From the NCBI GenBank assembly GCA_018907035.1, contig JACCIC010000002.1, forward strand, positions 3,233,001-3,297,000: a stretch of 64,000 nucleotides of DNA, in the 5' to 3' direction. Below are positions 1 to 11,817 of this stretch, in pieces; position 1 is the stretch's first letter, and every line of letters begins with the position of its first letter. This DNA is from Sycobia sp. Sy_11 (taxonomy: Eukaryota > Arthropoda > Insecta > Hymenoptera > Epichrysomallidae). Both the position numbers and the translations under genes were made by a program. The notes under the pieces were generated by a model. The model did not search any database, was not told where the DNA came from, and was given only the letters and a program-made list of their open reading frames with translations.

Positions 1-663
1 AGAGAAAATACCAGCAGGACGAAATCTCTATCTCAAATGGAAAAATAAAGTTAGAACAGAATGAAAGGGAAAAGAGTTCAGCCCTTAAAAAGACGGAAAA
101 TCGTATGATCATGACATCGTCTCAACTAGTTCAATGTACAAGACAGAAAAATTAATTCACGAATTCAAATACAAAAAAAAAATTCACTTAGTGAACGATC
201 TATTATTATCTTCTATATTAACTATCTATCATTATGAAGGTAATAACGAACTGTCATTATCTTGTATCTCGTACAGTTATATTAAGAAAACAAATTATAT
301 TTTTGTCTTCTAATAATGGACTAATTTAGTACGAAACAATATGTTAAAGATATATATATGCACAAAATTATTACAGTGCTTAACAACTATGTATTAAATA
401 CTTGATATGTAATTTATTTTGAAATATGTATATTTATATAATTTATCTCGAATCTATTTTCCATATTTTATCTCGAAACAACTGATCTAGGCGTACGAAT
501 TTCATACTTGAATTGCTGCGAGAAATAATATTATCAAATTTTATTTTCCAACGTTGTAATCGTCGAGAACACAATAATTTAATTGAAAACACGAAATAAA
601 TAGATTCTTGTACTTCATTTATCTGTATGGAATAGCATACGGCAGTTAATAGATTATTACACA
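1..663. promoter_or_regulatory. 5' flank of RNase T2-like copy 1
   Basis: AT-rich DNA with no supportable gene. From about 470 onward it aligns by eye with the 5' flank of copy 2 (about 3590-3789), so the duplication unit includes the promoter region. The place where copies 4 and 5 carry TATAAAAG reads AATAATTTAATTGAAAAC here (about 573-590), so no clear TATA box is visible. The open frame on the - strand at 443-664 has no recognisable content and lies in this conserved flank. Confidence 0.45.
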
Positions 664-1889
664 ATGTTAAAATATCTTATAGTATTAGCTACTGTAGCTC
701 TTTGCAGTTCAGCTCCAGGGTAAAGTATTAAAATATTTTATAGCATTTTGTTACACTAATTATAGCGATCAGAGTGTCAGAATCTATTACATAAATAACT
801 TTTTATTCCCTAAATGAGAAGTTTCTAATGTTCATAATATTAATATTTGTAAGTAATTACATGTGCGGACAAAAAGCCTGTTCAATCGGAATTTTTCTAA
901 AATTTTATTTATCATAAATTCTCATAAATTCAGTAAACTGTTCGCACAAAATCTGTCTGGGTGTCAGTTAGAAAATAAAATATGAAACAGGTATTTCACT
1001 AGAACGAAAAGTCATTGCTTAGGAGCGGTGTATTTACGGTTTAAACTTGATATGTAACATCGGAAACAGGCATTGTAGTAGTTAGAGCATTAAAGTTGTA
1101 TCATTCTATACAATTAAATCAATGTATAAATATATTTCAGTTTAGTGGGTGAATGGTACCTACTAAGTTTATTACAACATTCTCCCGTAGCTTCATTTTT
1201 TGCATCAGAGCAGCGAGACGTGAACACTAGCGATACCGATTTTTTGCAATATGTCGCAGATCATTGGACGGAATTTGACCGTGAGAGTTGGATTATAAAT
1301 AAATTTTGGGCTATCGATGAAGTTGGTTATCCTCTTGACAATTGTAGAACGTATGATGGGACAAAACCGCAGTACACTGGATTATCGTCCTCTCCATGGA
1401 TTAAAAATGATTTGAAAATACACTGGCCTAATTTGAAGGGAAATGAATTAAATGAGGAACTTTGGGGGCAAGAATTCAATACAAGCGGATCCTGCATTTC
1501 GTTTTTGGACTTTTTTTATTTCAACACAGCGCTGCGGCTATTGGACTCTCATAACATTGGAAATGTACTCAAGAAAAATGGTATTCATTCCGGTCATAGT
1601 TACGCATTTGATGATATTGTCAAGTCGATTGTAAAAACCATAGGAAGAGGATTTTACATAAAATGTCTACAACCAGAGGTATAATTCAGTTAAACTAATT
1701 ATATCTAAATATTTTAAATTTGGAATTCAATTAGGATTGTTTATTTTATTTTAGAATACTGACAAACAATACCTGTTGGAAGTTCAGATATGCTTTAATT
1801 CAGCGCGCGTAGTACAAAAATGCTTTCCAGGACAAGACAGACCTAGTATTCGTGATTGCGATCCAAATAAGGAGGTTTTCTATCCATGA
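664..1889 (+). CDS. secreted RNase T2-like protein, copy 1 (catalytic histidines lost)
   Basis: Three exons: 664-719, 1141-1678, 1755-1889; introns have GT/AG ends (AGG|GTAAAG, TTTCAG|T, GAG|GTATAA, TTTTAG|AAT) and the frame is kept throughout. The product is 242 residues, a usual length for animal RNase T2. Residues 1-18 (MLKYLIVLATVALCSSAP) form a signal peptide, so the protein should be secreted. The T2 layout is seen as a CAS I-like block WIINKFWA (69-76) where the family has FTIHGLWP, a Cys at 87, a WP at 114-115, a CAS II-like block WGQEFNTSGSC (127-137) where the family has W-HEW-KHG-C, and a C-terminal part with YLLEVQICF and two more Cys before the FYP end. The catalytic His of CAS I is Asn72; those of CAS II are Gln129 and Ser134. 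RNA cleavage is therefore unlikely; a binding or decoy role is inference. ATG 664 is chosen because all five copies share this exon. An AATAAA lies at 1918. Confidence 0.85.
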
Positions 1890-3789
1890 ATTATCAAGAA
1901 GTTAAATGTAATTTTATAATAAATTTCTTTTATAATACCAACATCGTTTGTAGTTCACGTTTTTTATACATACAAAGGCAAAATGTATCTTTGCAACGAA
2001 AGCATGTTTTTAAGTTGGAACTAAATATTTGTCTTTTCAAAACTTTTAAATTACTGTTTTCGGACTGTAAACTATTAAAGTTAGTTTTTTTTAAATTGTA
2101 GCTCCTTGAAATGAGTCGAAGCGATTCGAAACATTGCACGAAAGAGATTTATATAATCGGTTTAAAATTATCTGTAAATGTTGGTTGCATCGAGTCCTAA
2201 TTTTAAAAGCATTGCTTGCATACAAAGTACATCCTTTCACATGGAAAGAATCCTTCAAAATTAGCATGGTATGCAAGCAACATTCATACTCATATGTATA
2301 CATATATTTAACGGAATACGTACATTCTTTTATTAAAAAACAATATGTTTCGATCAATTAGACATTTATATGTACAATTTTTATTATTGGAATATAATTT
2401 GTTATCTAATCCATAAATTTGGAAAGTTTATGTTTTGAAGCATATACAGTTCATGAATATATCGCACTTAAAGCTATTATTATTTTTTGCCTCGAGTCCA
2501 TGAATCTGAGCGTGTGCTTTTTGTTCTTGAACCAAAAAGGGTGAACGGGAGTGTTCATGAATGATTGGAAAGAATTGCGAAATAAGAGGCGTTCATTCTC
2601 TGTAATAATTGGAGCACATTTTCATGATGTATAATGTAAAGAGCAAATCGCTCGGGCGTTTTCTATATATTGATGGACGCACGAAGCTTTTCAGTTTATA
2701 ACGCTTATACCGCAAAGTCACGTGAATTTATCGTAAAGAAGGAATTTTAATATAAAGCACGATTTGTTCATTATTCAAGCGCGTTGGATAAGAACACGTG
2801 GGTAAAAAAACACACAGAGTATCGGGTGACTTAAGGAAATGATCATTATTGTTATATAGTATGTATTCAAAAATATTTTTCGATGGTTCTTATTAAAATA
2901 TTGAAACAAATTTTTTCAGAAATTGAAATAATTTCTTAATACAGCTTACTGCATCTGTATATTCTGTTTTTGCCTTCGATATTATAAATAGAACAGCTAT
3001 TTAATATAATAAAAAGTAATAAAGAATTACACATAATAAAAAACCGTTAAGTAAATTTGCTTATTTTATCATAAATTATCATTGAATTGGAAACAATGCC
3101 ATTTATTAGATACTGGGTGGTTCAGTTAATCATTGAGAAAAAAAAGCAAAAGGAACGTTTAATATATTTCTTTTTAAGCCGAATACGAGGATAGTTGATG
3201 GTATAAGTCTAACGAAAAGTTTTGTAAAACTTTGTAGAGGCAGCGTGACCCGATCGTTACGTGGTGCGGTCACCATTAAATAAACTTGGAAGAGAAACAA
3301 AGTTTCTACGCAAATTTTTCATATTTTTCTACAATGGCTTGAACGTTCAGTATTTGAATCGATGACCTATATCTTCAATACTATTATATGGTTATAACAG
3401 TAAAAAAAATCCAGCTGAACTTTTCAGAATTGCCTGATGTGGTACCTTCGCCGTTAGTTCGAGCCACATTCTATACATGAGACTAACTTCACCTTTTAAA
3501 CATTGATTATAAAATTGATATGTAATCTCTCTTTAAATATGTGTTTATATTGTTTTTTTATGTTTTACTAATGATATGTTAACTCCGAACAATTGAACTA
3601 CGTGTAAAAATTACATTTCGAATTGGCTATGAGAGATAGTATCATTAAATTTTATAAATCGACTTTATCGTTGACCATAATATAATAATTTAAGAAAAAT
3701 AAATTAGCAAATTTGTGTTAGTTAAATTTTAGTAGTAATCTGTATTCGACGTCAAATTTATAAAGCGATAAATAGATATTCATTGAACT
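1890..3789. other. spacer between copies 1 and 2
   Basis: The first ~550 bp are 3' flank and align loosely with the 3' flank of copy 2 (7183-7530). A hairpin-forming inverted repeat lies at 2212-2280. The middle, about 2480-3500, is unremarkable AT-rich DNA without a supportable gene. The last ~200 bp are the homologous 5' flank of copy 2. The short open frames on both strands at 1886-2361 overlap each other and show no family features. Confidence 0.5.
2212..2280. repeat. 12-bp perfect inverted repeat (hairpin)
   Basis: TTGCTTGCATAC at 2212-2223 is the exact reverse complement of GTATGCAAGCAA at 2269-2280. A smaller CTTTC/GAAAG pair lies in the loop. It sits in the 3' flank of copy 1, at a point where the flank of copy 2 has no equivalent, so it may be a small insertion. 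Confidence 0.5.
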
Positions 3790-4122
3790 ATGTTAAAGTA
3801 TCTTGCAGCATTTGTTCTTATATCTTTATGCAGTTCAGTTCCCGGGTAACGTATTAAAATGTTCTATGGCATTTTGCGCCTACTGAATATTCGATTTTTA
3901 AACCTTTTACTTTTATAGTTGTCGTATCAAGCAATAGAATTATTGCAATAAATTTTATTTTTGAGTATTTTTTTTAAAAGAATAATATTAAGAATATATG
4001 TTCTCAAAAAAAAATGCTTGGCTGTAAGCTTTAGAATTACCGCCTTTTAAACAAATTTTAATACTGCTGTAATAAGAAATTTGAAGTTTTTGTTTACATG
4101 TTATTCATGACGTGGTAGTTAA

Positions 4123-4185
<63 letters not shown>

Positions 4186-7182
4186 GTGTGTATACACATG
4201 CTAGACATACATTTTATGTACGTCGCTATCTCTATCGACTAAAAAACCAGTCTATCATTATCATTACTTCACAGCGGATGAATTGCAATTTACCGGCTCG
4301 CTGATCCTTCCTATTACGGTTTAACACTAGTGCTGACATAACTCTATTTATTATTTCATTTTTATTCTGAAGGTACCCGGTCAGTCAGAATGGTTTTGGT
4401 AAAAATTCTCAACATATTCCATGTCACATGATGTTAGTAGACATATACCTAAATCCTTTGGAGTGGTGGGTCCTTGCATAAGACTTACGATTGCTTTCGT
4501 ACTTTTTGCAACTTTGTTGAGTGAAAGAGAAAGTGCTCTATATTTTCGTTGATATGCAGTAACCAGGCCCTCTATGCTAGCATATACGGTGATGCGATAT
4601 AAGTAGTGCACTTGTGTAAGTATGCATATGTGTAAGTAAGGAAATAAATGAATTCGTATTTTCGGTCTGCCTATTTAATCAAATAGGGACTAATGCAGTG
4701 AGTCCGATTATCCTCGTGAGCTCCGTTACGTCTTTGTTATCACTTTGTTATGGTCCTGATCGAACATTTCTTGTGAGCACAATTTTCCATTGTATGAAAA
4801 ATCTATTTATCTATGAATTAGATTAGTGAGAATAATATTTAATACGTGGCTGTATGATGTGCACAGGCCACGTTAAGGTACCGTAATTCTTTCAACGGCT
4901 CAGTTTTTCAGCTGTTAATTTAAGGTCCTTCTTTCTTAACTAAATGGTTAGTAATTTTATTGATTCGCCTTGAAGATACTTAAATACTGAAATCTTAGCT
5001 ATATCAACTAACTTAATATTATCTGTATACACTCTCGTAAAACTAGATTCGGAAGCGGCTACTATAACAAGCCGTCTTATCATAAATTGCAAAGCAGGAG
5101 TCAAATAAACGATTCTTGTTGTATGTCTCTAGTGCTGCTATATGATTGTGTGTCTTCAAATAGGGTCATAAATGAAGATTTTATTACATCAGTACGTCGA
5201 GAAAAACCTTCTTATATATAGGATGACCCGGAATTTTTCCAGAATGATATCTATACATGTTGTCGATTTAAATACATTACGTATTTGCAGAGCAATAACA
5301 ATGCATAATCACTTAGAAGATGTAATGCTTTGGAATGCCTCGTAGCAAATATTTACGTATCTACCGATTGAGCCAATAAATAAAGGTCCTTTATGAAATG
5401 GAAACTAATTTTTTACGATTCTATCTGTCTGTATTAGTTTTGGCTCTAGCATGCATGTTTCTTTCAATAATTTACCCAGTGATGACTGAGTATGCAAAAG
5501 GTCCGTATATATTGACTTCGCACGGTCGCAACGTCTACGTTTCACCAGTAAATAGATGGACGACCGCAACGATTCTACAAGAGGTTCTGGTCATGGGGAT
5601 TTCAAAAGTTGTTGCTAGTGATTACACGAGACTTCTGGCTTTTATTTGGTAGTTTCAATTCACCTAATATCCTCCAATGCAAAGCGGAGTGTCTGTCAAT
5701 GGAAGGAAGATAGTAACCATTATAGTTAGTCTTATTTTATTTCAAACGCGATGTTCTAGTACCTGATGATTATTGCTAGTATATTCGTCACTCAATATTA
5801 TTTTTCAATGAGTCTAGCATCGAAGAAATACAAGTCTATCATTGATGATTTATTGTCTTTGATATAGGTTTCAGTTGTTCTAGTATTTCCTATATCCAAC
5901 TCCAGCATAGTAAAAGTATCGAAAATATTCAAATTCTCTAATTAATCATTTCTGTTACTTACGCATTAAAATCTCGTGCCATAAGAATGAGTAATCGGCA
6001 ATTTCTCACACTAACAACTAGTACGTGCAGGTTACTTTTTGAACGTACCATAACATGATATACTGTAATGCTGGTGACATTCGCCTAAGTAAAGTATATC
6101 TCTATTGAAGTAAGAAGTTGCGAATTTTCATACTAGTAATAACTCTAAGCAGTTACGTGTACGGATAATAAGCCTGCACAGCCGGAACATTTTTTTTAAT
6201 TTTATTACTTCTAAATTTACAGAAATTCAGTAAAGTGATTGCAAAAAATCTAGCAGGGTTTCATTTAAAAAATAAAACATGAAATACGTATTTAACCAGA
6301 AAGAAAAGCGATTGCTTAGGAGTGGTGTATTTACAATTTAAACGTGATATGCAATATCGGCAACAGCTGTCTAATATTTAGGACATTAAAGTTGTGTTAA
6401 ATACATTAAAATCAATGTGAAAATATATTTCAGAGTAGTAAATGAATGGCATCTACTAGCTTTATTCCAACATTCGCCGGTAGCTTCATTTTTTGCATCA
6501 GAGCAGCGAGACGTGAACACTAGCGATGCAGATTTTTTGCAATATGTCGCAAATCATTGGACGGAATTTGACCAGGAGAGTTGGATTATAAATAAACTTT
6601 GGGCTTTTGACGAAGTTGGTTATCTTCTTGATGATTGTAGAAGATATGATGGGAGAAAACCATACTACAAAAGTCTAGTTCCAGTTCCATGGGTTAAAGA
6701 TGATTTGAAAATAAAATGGCCCACCGTTCAACCAAATGGAGTAGATGAGGAACTTTGGGCACAGGAATTCAATACAACGGGATCTTGTGTTTCATCTCTT
6801 GACTTCTATTATTTCAGCTTAGCAATACAACTGTTGGACTTCCGTAATATCGGAGTTATACTTAAGGATCACGGTATTCATTCGGGTAATACTTATGCAT
6901 TAGATCATATCGTTAATTCCATTGCAGAAATCGTAGGAAGACGATTTTACATAAAATGTTTACAACCAGAGGTATAATGCAGTCAGACTAATCATATCTA
7001 AATATTCCAAACTTGAAATTCAATTGGGATTGTATATTTTATTTTAGAATGCTGAGAAACAATACCTGTTGGAAGTTCAGATATGCTTTAATTCAGCGTG
7101 TGTAGTAGAAAACTGCTTTCCAGGACAAGACAGACCTAGTATTCGCGATTGCGATCCAAACAAGCAAGTTTTCTATCCATGA
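3790..7182 (+). CDS. secreted RNase T2-like protein, copy 2 (catalytic histidines lost)
   Basis: Three exons: 3790-3845, 6434-6971, 7048-7182, with the same splice phases as copy 1 (CGG|GTAACG, TTTCAG|A, GAG|GTATAA, TTTTAG|AAT). It encodes 242 residues: a signal peptide (MLKYLAAFVLISLCSSVP), CAS I-like WIINKLWAF (from 69), Cys87, CAS II-like WAQEFNTTGSC (127-137) and a last exon nearly identical to that of copy 1. The T2 active-site His residues are replaced by Asn72, Gln129 and Thr134, so it should be inactive as an RNase. The frame is open with no defect, which suggests a retained function. Intron 1 is 2588 bp against 421 bp in copy 1, because of an insertion of about 2.2 kb. Copies 1 and 2 are closest relatives of each other, over exons, introns and flanks. 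Confidence 0.83.
3880..6125. mobile_element. ~2.2-kb insertion in intron 1 of copy 2
   Basis: Intron 1 of copy 2 aligns with that of copy 1 only at its ends: about 3846-3876 on the left and from about 6125 on the right (around GTTACGTGTACGGATAATAAG, cf. 850-880). The DNA between is absent from copy 1. It includes a (TC)n tract, an 84-codon open frame at 5398-5652 (+) whose N-terminus is hydrophobic, and a 76-codon frame at 4381-4611 (-); I recognise neither. No clear terminal repeats or target duplication were seen, so the kind of element is unknown. A deletion in copy 1 is the alternative. Confidence 0.45.
4124..4183. repeat. (TC)n microsatellite
   Basis: About 60 bp of almost pure TC repeat inside the insertion in intron 1 of copy 2. 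Confidence 0.95.
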
Positions 7183-9271
7183 ATTATCCAAAAATTAAGT
7201 GTAATTTTATAACCGATTCTCTTGTAATACTTGCATAATTTGCCGTTCATATTTTTCATATATACAAAGGTAATATAAGCCTTTGGGACAAAAGCAATTT
7301 TTTTGAGTTGCAAGTAAATATCTGTCGTTTAAAAACTTTTACATTGCTGTTTTCTGAATACTATAAACTTTTATTTTTGTTTTAAGAATTATATGTGTAA
7401 ATATAATGGTTGCATAGATTGTTAATTTAAAAAGTTCTTCTTTAAAAACTATGTTCAAGATATGTATATCATATTAACAAAAGGAATACATCCTATTATT
7501 TCAAAACACAATTCGCTTTCTGTGCAAATATTTTTTGATTTAAAAAATTGTAAATTTGATTGAATTTATTTTTATAACGCTCACAATTAAAAACATAGAA
7601 GTTTTTAAGGCAATCATGGAGTAAAATATGTTCTGTTTCTAGCTAAAAATGTCTAGCTGAAAATTGTTCAATGTTTTAGCACTATTAGAATAATTCTAAT
7701 AATTCGCATTACAAACGAACATACCTTTGGTAAAGTTAATTTATTGTTAACAGGGGTTCTGGACTAAAAATATTAATATTTAATAATAAATAATTTATGC
7801 AATCGTTAAAAGACGTGAATAATAAATTCAGAACTAAAAGTATAAAAAATGCGTCTAAAAGTTCAGTTTGTTGCCAATTTCATGAATACATTCCGCAACT
7901 AGTGAAAAACCACGGAAGATGTATGGAGACACACGTAGAGAGTTCTTCGCAACATTCTCCTGTTTTTTCCTACCGAGATACTAGATTCCGACGACGTATA
8001 ATGGAAACCTATTGACTGACAGCATCTTCTAATAGTTGCCAGAGTTGGCTGAGCCTTTTTATAATCGGAATCGTAATTTATAAAAACTTCTGAGTCCCAG
8101 CCAAATAAGAGTATTTTTCTTTTTCATTAATATTATTTCTAAAAAAATTACATTTAATTCAATATGCATGTAATTTTTGAATAAACATATATACTGTAAC
8201 TAATGAATGACGTAATGAATTACTAATTATTTGATCTAATTATATGAAAAATAATTTAATAGACGAAGGAGACGAATAACTAAATAAATGCAATATAAAA
8301 CAATATAATACATTTTGGATATGTCATGATTATATTTATATATTTATTTAGCATACTGGTATGTTTTTCTACGTTTAGTTTTTATGGTTTCTCATTATTG
8401 TTATTGCCACTAATATGATTTAATTACAAATCGATCGTCATTGGTGTGCATTTGCTAATATGGGAAGGATGCTCATAATATTTAGAGTCAATTAAATCAT
8501 ACAATTAAATTGCCTTTTAAAACAATAATTTAAACCACTATCCTAATATACTATAACATATCAGTATACTTTAACAGTTGTGTAAATTTTTTTTATTATG
8601 TTATTTCAATATAATACTATCAATAAGAGTTTAATTATCAAAAGCGAGAGTCGTTATTGGATATAATAGAAAACTAAAAGAAAATATATTACGGACATTA
8701 AAAAACCTATTGAATTTCTTTATTTTATTATAAATTATTATATAAAAGTAGAATGTTTTCGTTTTCAATAAAACAATCGTTTCCTCTCATTTCTTACAGA
8801 GTCCGCAAAAATCTCTGTACTCATTGTCTAGTTCCAACCTGTTGACGATAAATACTAATCCTGCCTTTTTGATTGGCTATTCAATATTATTTAATAACTA
8901 GAAAAGTAACAAAATTACACTTGAAATTAATTGTATTGTTGCAGTTAGATTTTGATAATCTATACAGATATGATAGCATGTCTAATCAATTCTGAGACAC
9001 CCAGTATAATTTGAAAAACAATTTAACAACTGATGATATTTACCTACGCCAGATGCTAGCATCACATTCTGTAGAGTACATATTAATGTAATATCGTCTC
9101 ATACATATTTATGCAATAACATAATGTTAATTAAACACATAAAAAATTAGAACGTTTGGAACAAGTAACTACGTGTATGAGTTTCACTCAAAAACATCAA
9201 TAATATTAGCAGAGTTTCAATGCCAAGCGTTTTAACTGACTCGAATCATTTAACTGAATCTAATCATTTAA
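7183..9271. other. spacer between copies 2 and 3
   Basis: AT-rich. The first ~350 bp match the 3' flank of copy 1. From about 8925 (GCAGTTAGATTTTGATAAT) to the copy 3 promoter it aligns with 16310-16606, the 5' flank of copy 5; this marks the left edge of the duplication unit of the 3/4/5 group. The 72-codon open frame at 7797-8015 is not supported as a gene. Confidence 0.45.
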
Positions 9272-9353
9272 TATAAGAGCCAGTGAAAAATTTTGGATGC
9301 TACACTCAAGTATCTACATTTTCGTAGTGTGATAAATAGTTAATCATTGTACA
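9272..9353 (+). promoter_or_regulatory. decayed core promoter of copy 3
   Basis: TATAAGAG at 9272-9279 stands where copies 4 and 5 have TATAAAAG. The sequence around GCTACACT about 25-30 bp downstream is conserved in all three copies and is the likely start-site region. Confidence 0.5.
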
Positions 9354-10038
9354 ATGTTAAAATATCTTATATGATTGATTCTCGTGGTTTTTTCCAGTTC
9401 AGCTCCGGGATCAAAGTTAATCTTATTTCATAAGATTAAAATATCTTCTGGAACTTTTGGTTATGGGATATTCTATTTTCATGTGACTTTACGCAATACT
9501 TTGATATTTATGACGTATCACTCATTAAAGTAATTTAACTAGGAGTTTTTTAGCAAATTTTGGCACCATATGTTAACAAAAAAATTAAATATTAATGCAT
9601 TGTTTATCTAGTAGTAAAAAACAATTAAATAAACAAAAGATTCCTTTATCTTCTTCGAAGTATTTACGTATACATTGTATTTACATGCACTCACCTTGAT
9701 ATAGTACTAACAATTATATTTTCTAAAATGCATAATTTAAATTTTTTTATCAAATATAATGCACGTATATTATTTCTATTTTTGCACTAAGATTATTTTC
9801 AAGATTTTGTGCTTGCTATTTTGAAATACACCTTTTTCCCAAATTTATGTTATTAAATAATAATAATAATATATAAATAATTTTACTTTAGGATTGTAGG
9901 TGATTTTCATGTACTATCTTTATTCCAACATTCCCCCGTGGCTTCAATCTTCGCGGCTCAAAACCGAGACGTGGACAGCGATGACCCCGAATTTTTCCAA
10001 TATGTCGCCAATCATTGGTCCAAATTTGACGCGGAGAG
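9354..10038 (+). pseudogene. RNase T2-like copy 3, pseudogene truncated by an insertion
   Basis: Remnant of the copy 4/5 type. Exon 1 (9354-9409) has the family signal-peptide start, but codon 7 is TGA (9372-9374) where copies 4 and 5 have GGA, and the splice donor GGGTAAAG has become GGGATCAAAG. Intron 1 aligns well with that of copy 4. Exon 2 starts at 9892 after TACTTTAG and runs in frame for 49 residues, including QHSPV and FQYVANHWSKFDAES, then stops matching at GAGAG (10038), just before the CAS I-like block. The rest of exon 2 and all of exon 3 are missing and a LINE fragment follows. Three independent lesions make a working protein very unlikely. Confidence 0.85.
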
Positions 10039-10039
10039 T

Positions 10040-11489
10040 TTAAATTTTATTTAACTAGCTTAAATTTAACTTAATCCTTTTGGACATTTTCAAAGAAAAT
10101 TATATTTTAAATTGTTTTCTGGAAGATTGAAAGAAATCATAAGTTTATTTTATTCTTAAATCGGACAATACTGTAAAAGCAATTACGCTCACCTAATGGC
10201 TTTGTAAACTTTTTGAAAGCATGCTCAAAAATAGAGTGCAATGGTGGGTTCATATTTTACACCCTAGTCAGACAGGATTTAGAAAAAATCAATGTACCAT
10301 AGACATCTTGACTAATCCAACATTAATAATGGAAAAATCGATTGCTAATAAAAAAGATTTGGTAATAGCTAAAATCTATTAAATCAATTAGCATGTATTG
10401 ACTTCCCACGAATACCTTAAAATTAATTAAACACTTTACGTTTAAAAGAATAATTTTCACTGAATTCTGAATTCACAGTTCATAATCTTCGCAAAGTTTA
10501 GAAAGGTGTTACCGCATTGTGGTGTTTTAAGTCCACTTTTATATAATCTATATATGTCTAGTAGTCTAATATTACAAAGAATACTATGTGCGCTAATGAT
10601 TATGGTGTGCTCACAAGCGCTATGAATATTAATAAAGAATTTGGAAAAATTTTAACAAAATGTCTAAGCATTCAAGTACTCAATAGATCGATAGATTCGA
10701 TAGATTCATAAAAAAACATAATTCGAAAACTGTTTATACGGATGGCATATAGAATTGATATAGATGGCATATATAGAATATTCGCCTTCAACAGAAAGCA
10801 CTTGCATATGCACTGAATTAATAGTCGAACACAGATTAGTTTAAATAATAATGCATCTACTTTTACAGCTTAAACGTACCCATATCTTACAACCTTAACG
10901 TTGCCCTGAATCACCAAGTATACAATTTTATAATCTTTAATGACTCCTTAAGCGCTACTCAGTCTTTAAACAGTAGTAACTGGAATATTAAAACTAATAC
11001 TTAAATTTATGAACTAAAACAGACCTTAAGCTGTATAACAAGAAAGCAATGAGTAAAATCTACTTTTTTGGATTCTGTCTTACGTAGATATTCAGGCCAT
11101 AAACTAGCAGATCACTTAGCTAAACAAGCAGCTAGCCTCGAAACCAACAATACTCTACATATCAACATTCCTTTTACACACTTTCTACCAACCTTCAAAA
11201 ACCTAAAAACTATAAATACATGTCAATATATTCAGGATAAGCAAAAGGTATAAATTATTGTAAATTTCTTTAAATAATAATAGCAGACCATGGCTGTATA
11301 AAAAAAGAACTATCTTTACTCATAATTAGCATTATAAACAGATACTGATCGTCAGGGCATTCTAATTTGGATGCCTCTTTAGCTCTTGTTGATGACCCAT
11401 TCTGCGACTGTGTCGATCAAATTTATCTACAAGATCTCGAGCATATCTTGTGTCAAAGTTGGCATTTTGTTCATATTTATATAGCTTGA
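10040..11489 (+). mobile_element. decayed non-LTR retrotransposon (I-type LINE) fragment
   Basis: The interval fills the gap between the broken exon 2 of copy 3 and the duplicated 5' flank of copy 4. At 10221-10379 a frame reads SQTGFRKNQCTIDIL, the QxGFR--ST-D-L block of LINE reverse transcriptases. At about 10488-10560 RKVLPHCGVLSPLLYNLYM matches the PQG-VLSPLL-N-Y block. Around 10587 CANDYGVL stands where the catalytic ADD motif is expected, so that motif is damaged. Near 10735 TVYTDG and at about 11090-11140 GHKLADHLAKQAAS match the start and end of an RNase H domain, which points to the I clade or a relative. Many stops and frameshifts are present; it is dead. Its exact ends are inferred from where copy 3 and copy 4 homology stops. 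Confidence 0.75.
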
Positions 11490-11720
11490 AAAGAGTTTAT
11501 TGTCTTATGATATTTACCTACGCCAGCTGCTGAGGTCACATTCTGTACAGTACATTCATTTTGCCTCATACATATTTAAGTAATTAATGTTATCTAAATA
11601 CATATGATATCCGAACATTCGGGAAAAGTGCCTACGTGTATGTATTTTACTCAGAATTGCAATAATATTAGCAAATTTTTAGTGACAAGTGTAATCAACG
11701 ACTCGAATATAATAATTTAA

Positions 11721-11760
11721 TATAAAAGCCAGTGGAGCATTTTCGGTGCTACACTTAAGT
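11721..11760 (+). promoter_or_regulatory. core promoter of copy 4 (TATA box)
   Basis: TATAAAAG at 11721-11728, 97 bp before the ATG. The block GCTACACTTAAGT (from 11748), about 30 bp downstream, is kept in copies 3, 4 and 5 and is the likely transcription start region. Confidence 0.6.
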
Positions 11761-11817
11761 ATCTACAAATTCGTAGGGTAGCAAATAGTTAATTGAGCAA
11801 TAGTTAATCATTGAACA

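Noticed and set aside
443..664. 73-codon - strand frame before gene copy 1
   Set aside because: Lies in the 5' flank that is homologous to the flank of copy 2, where the frame is not kept.
1452..1634. Alternative frames inside exon 2 of the T2-like genes (also at 12534-12791, 12567-12749, 18514-18696)
   Set aside because: They are shadows of the real exons, which have conserved splice sites and protein similarity between copies.
7797..8015. 72-codon frame with SSQHSPV, similar to the QHSPV of the T2-like family
   Set aside because: The match is about six residues with nothing around it; too short to call a relic copy.
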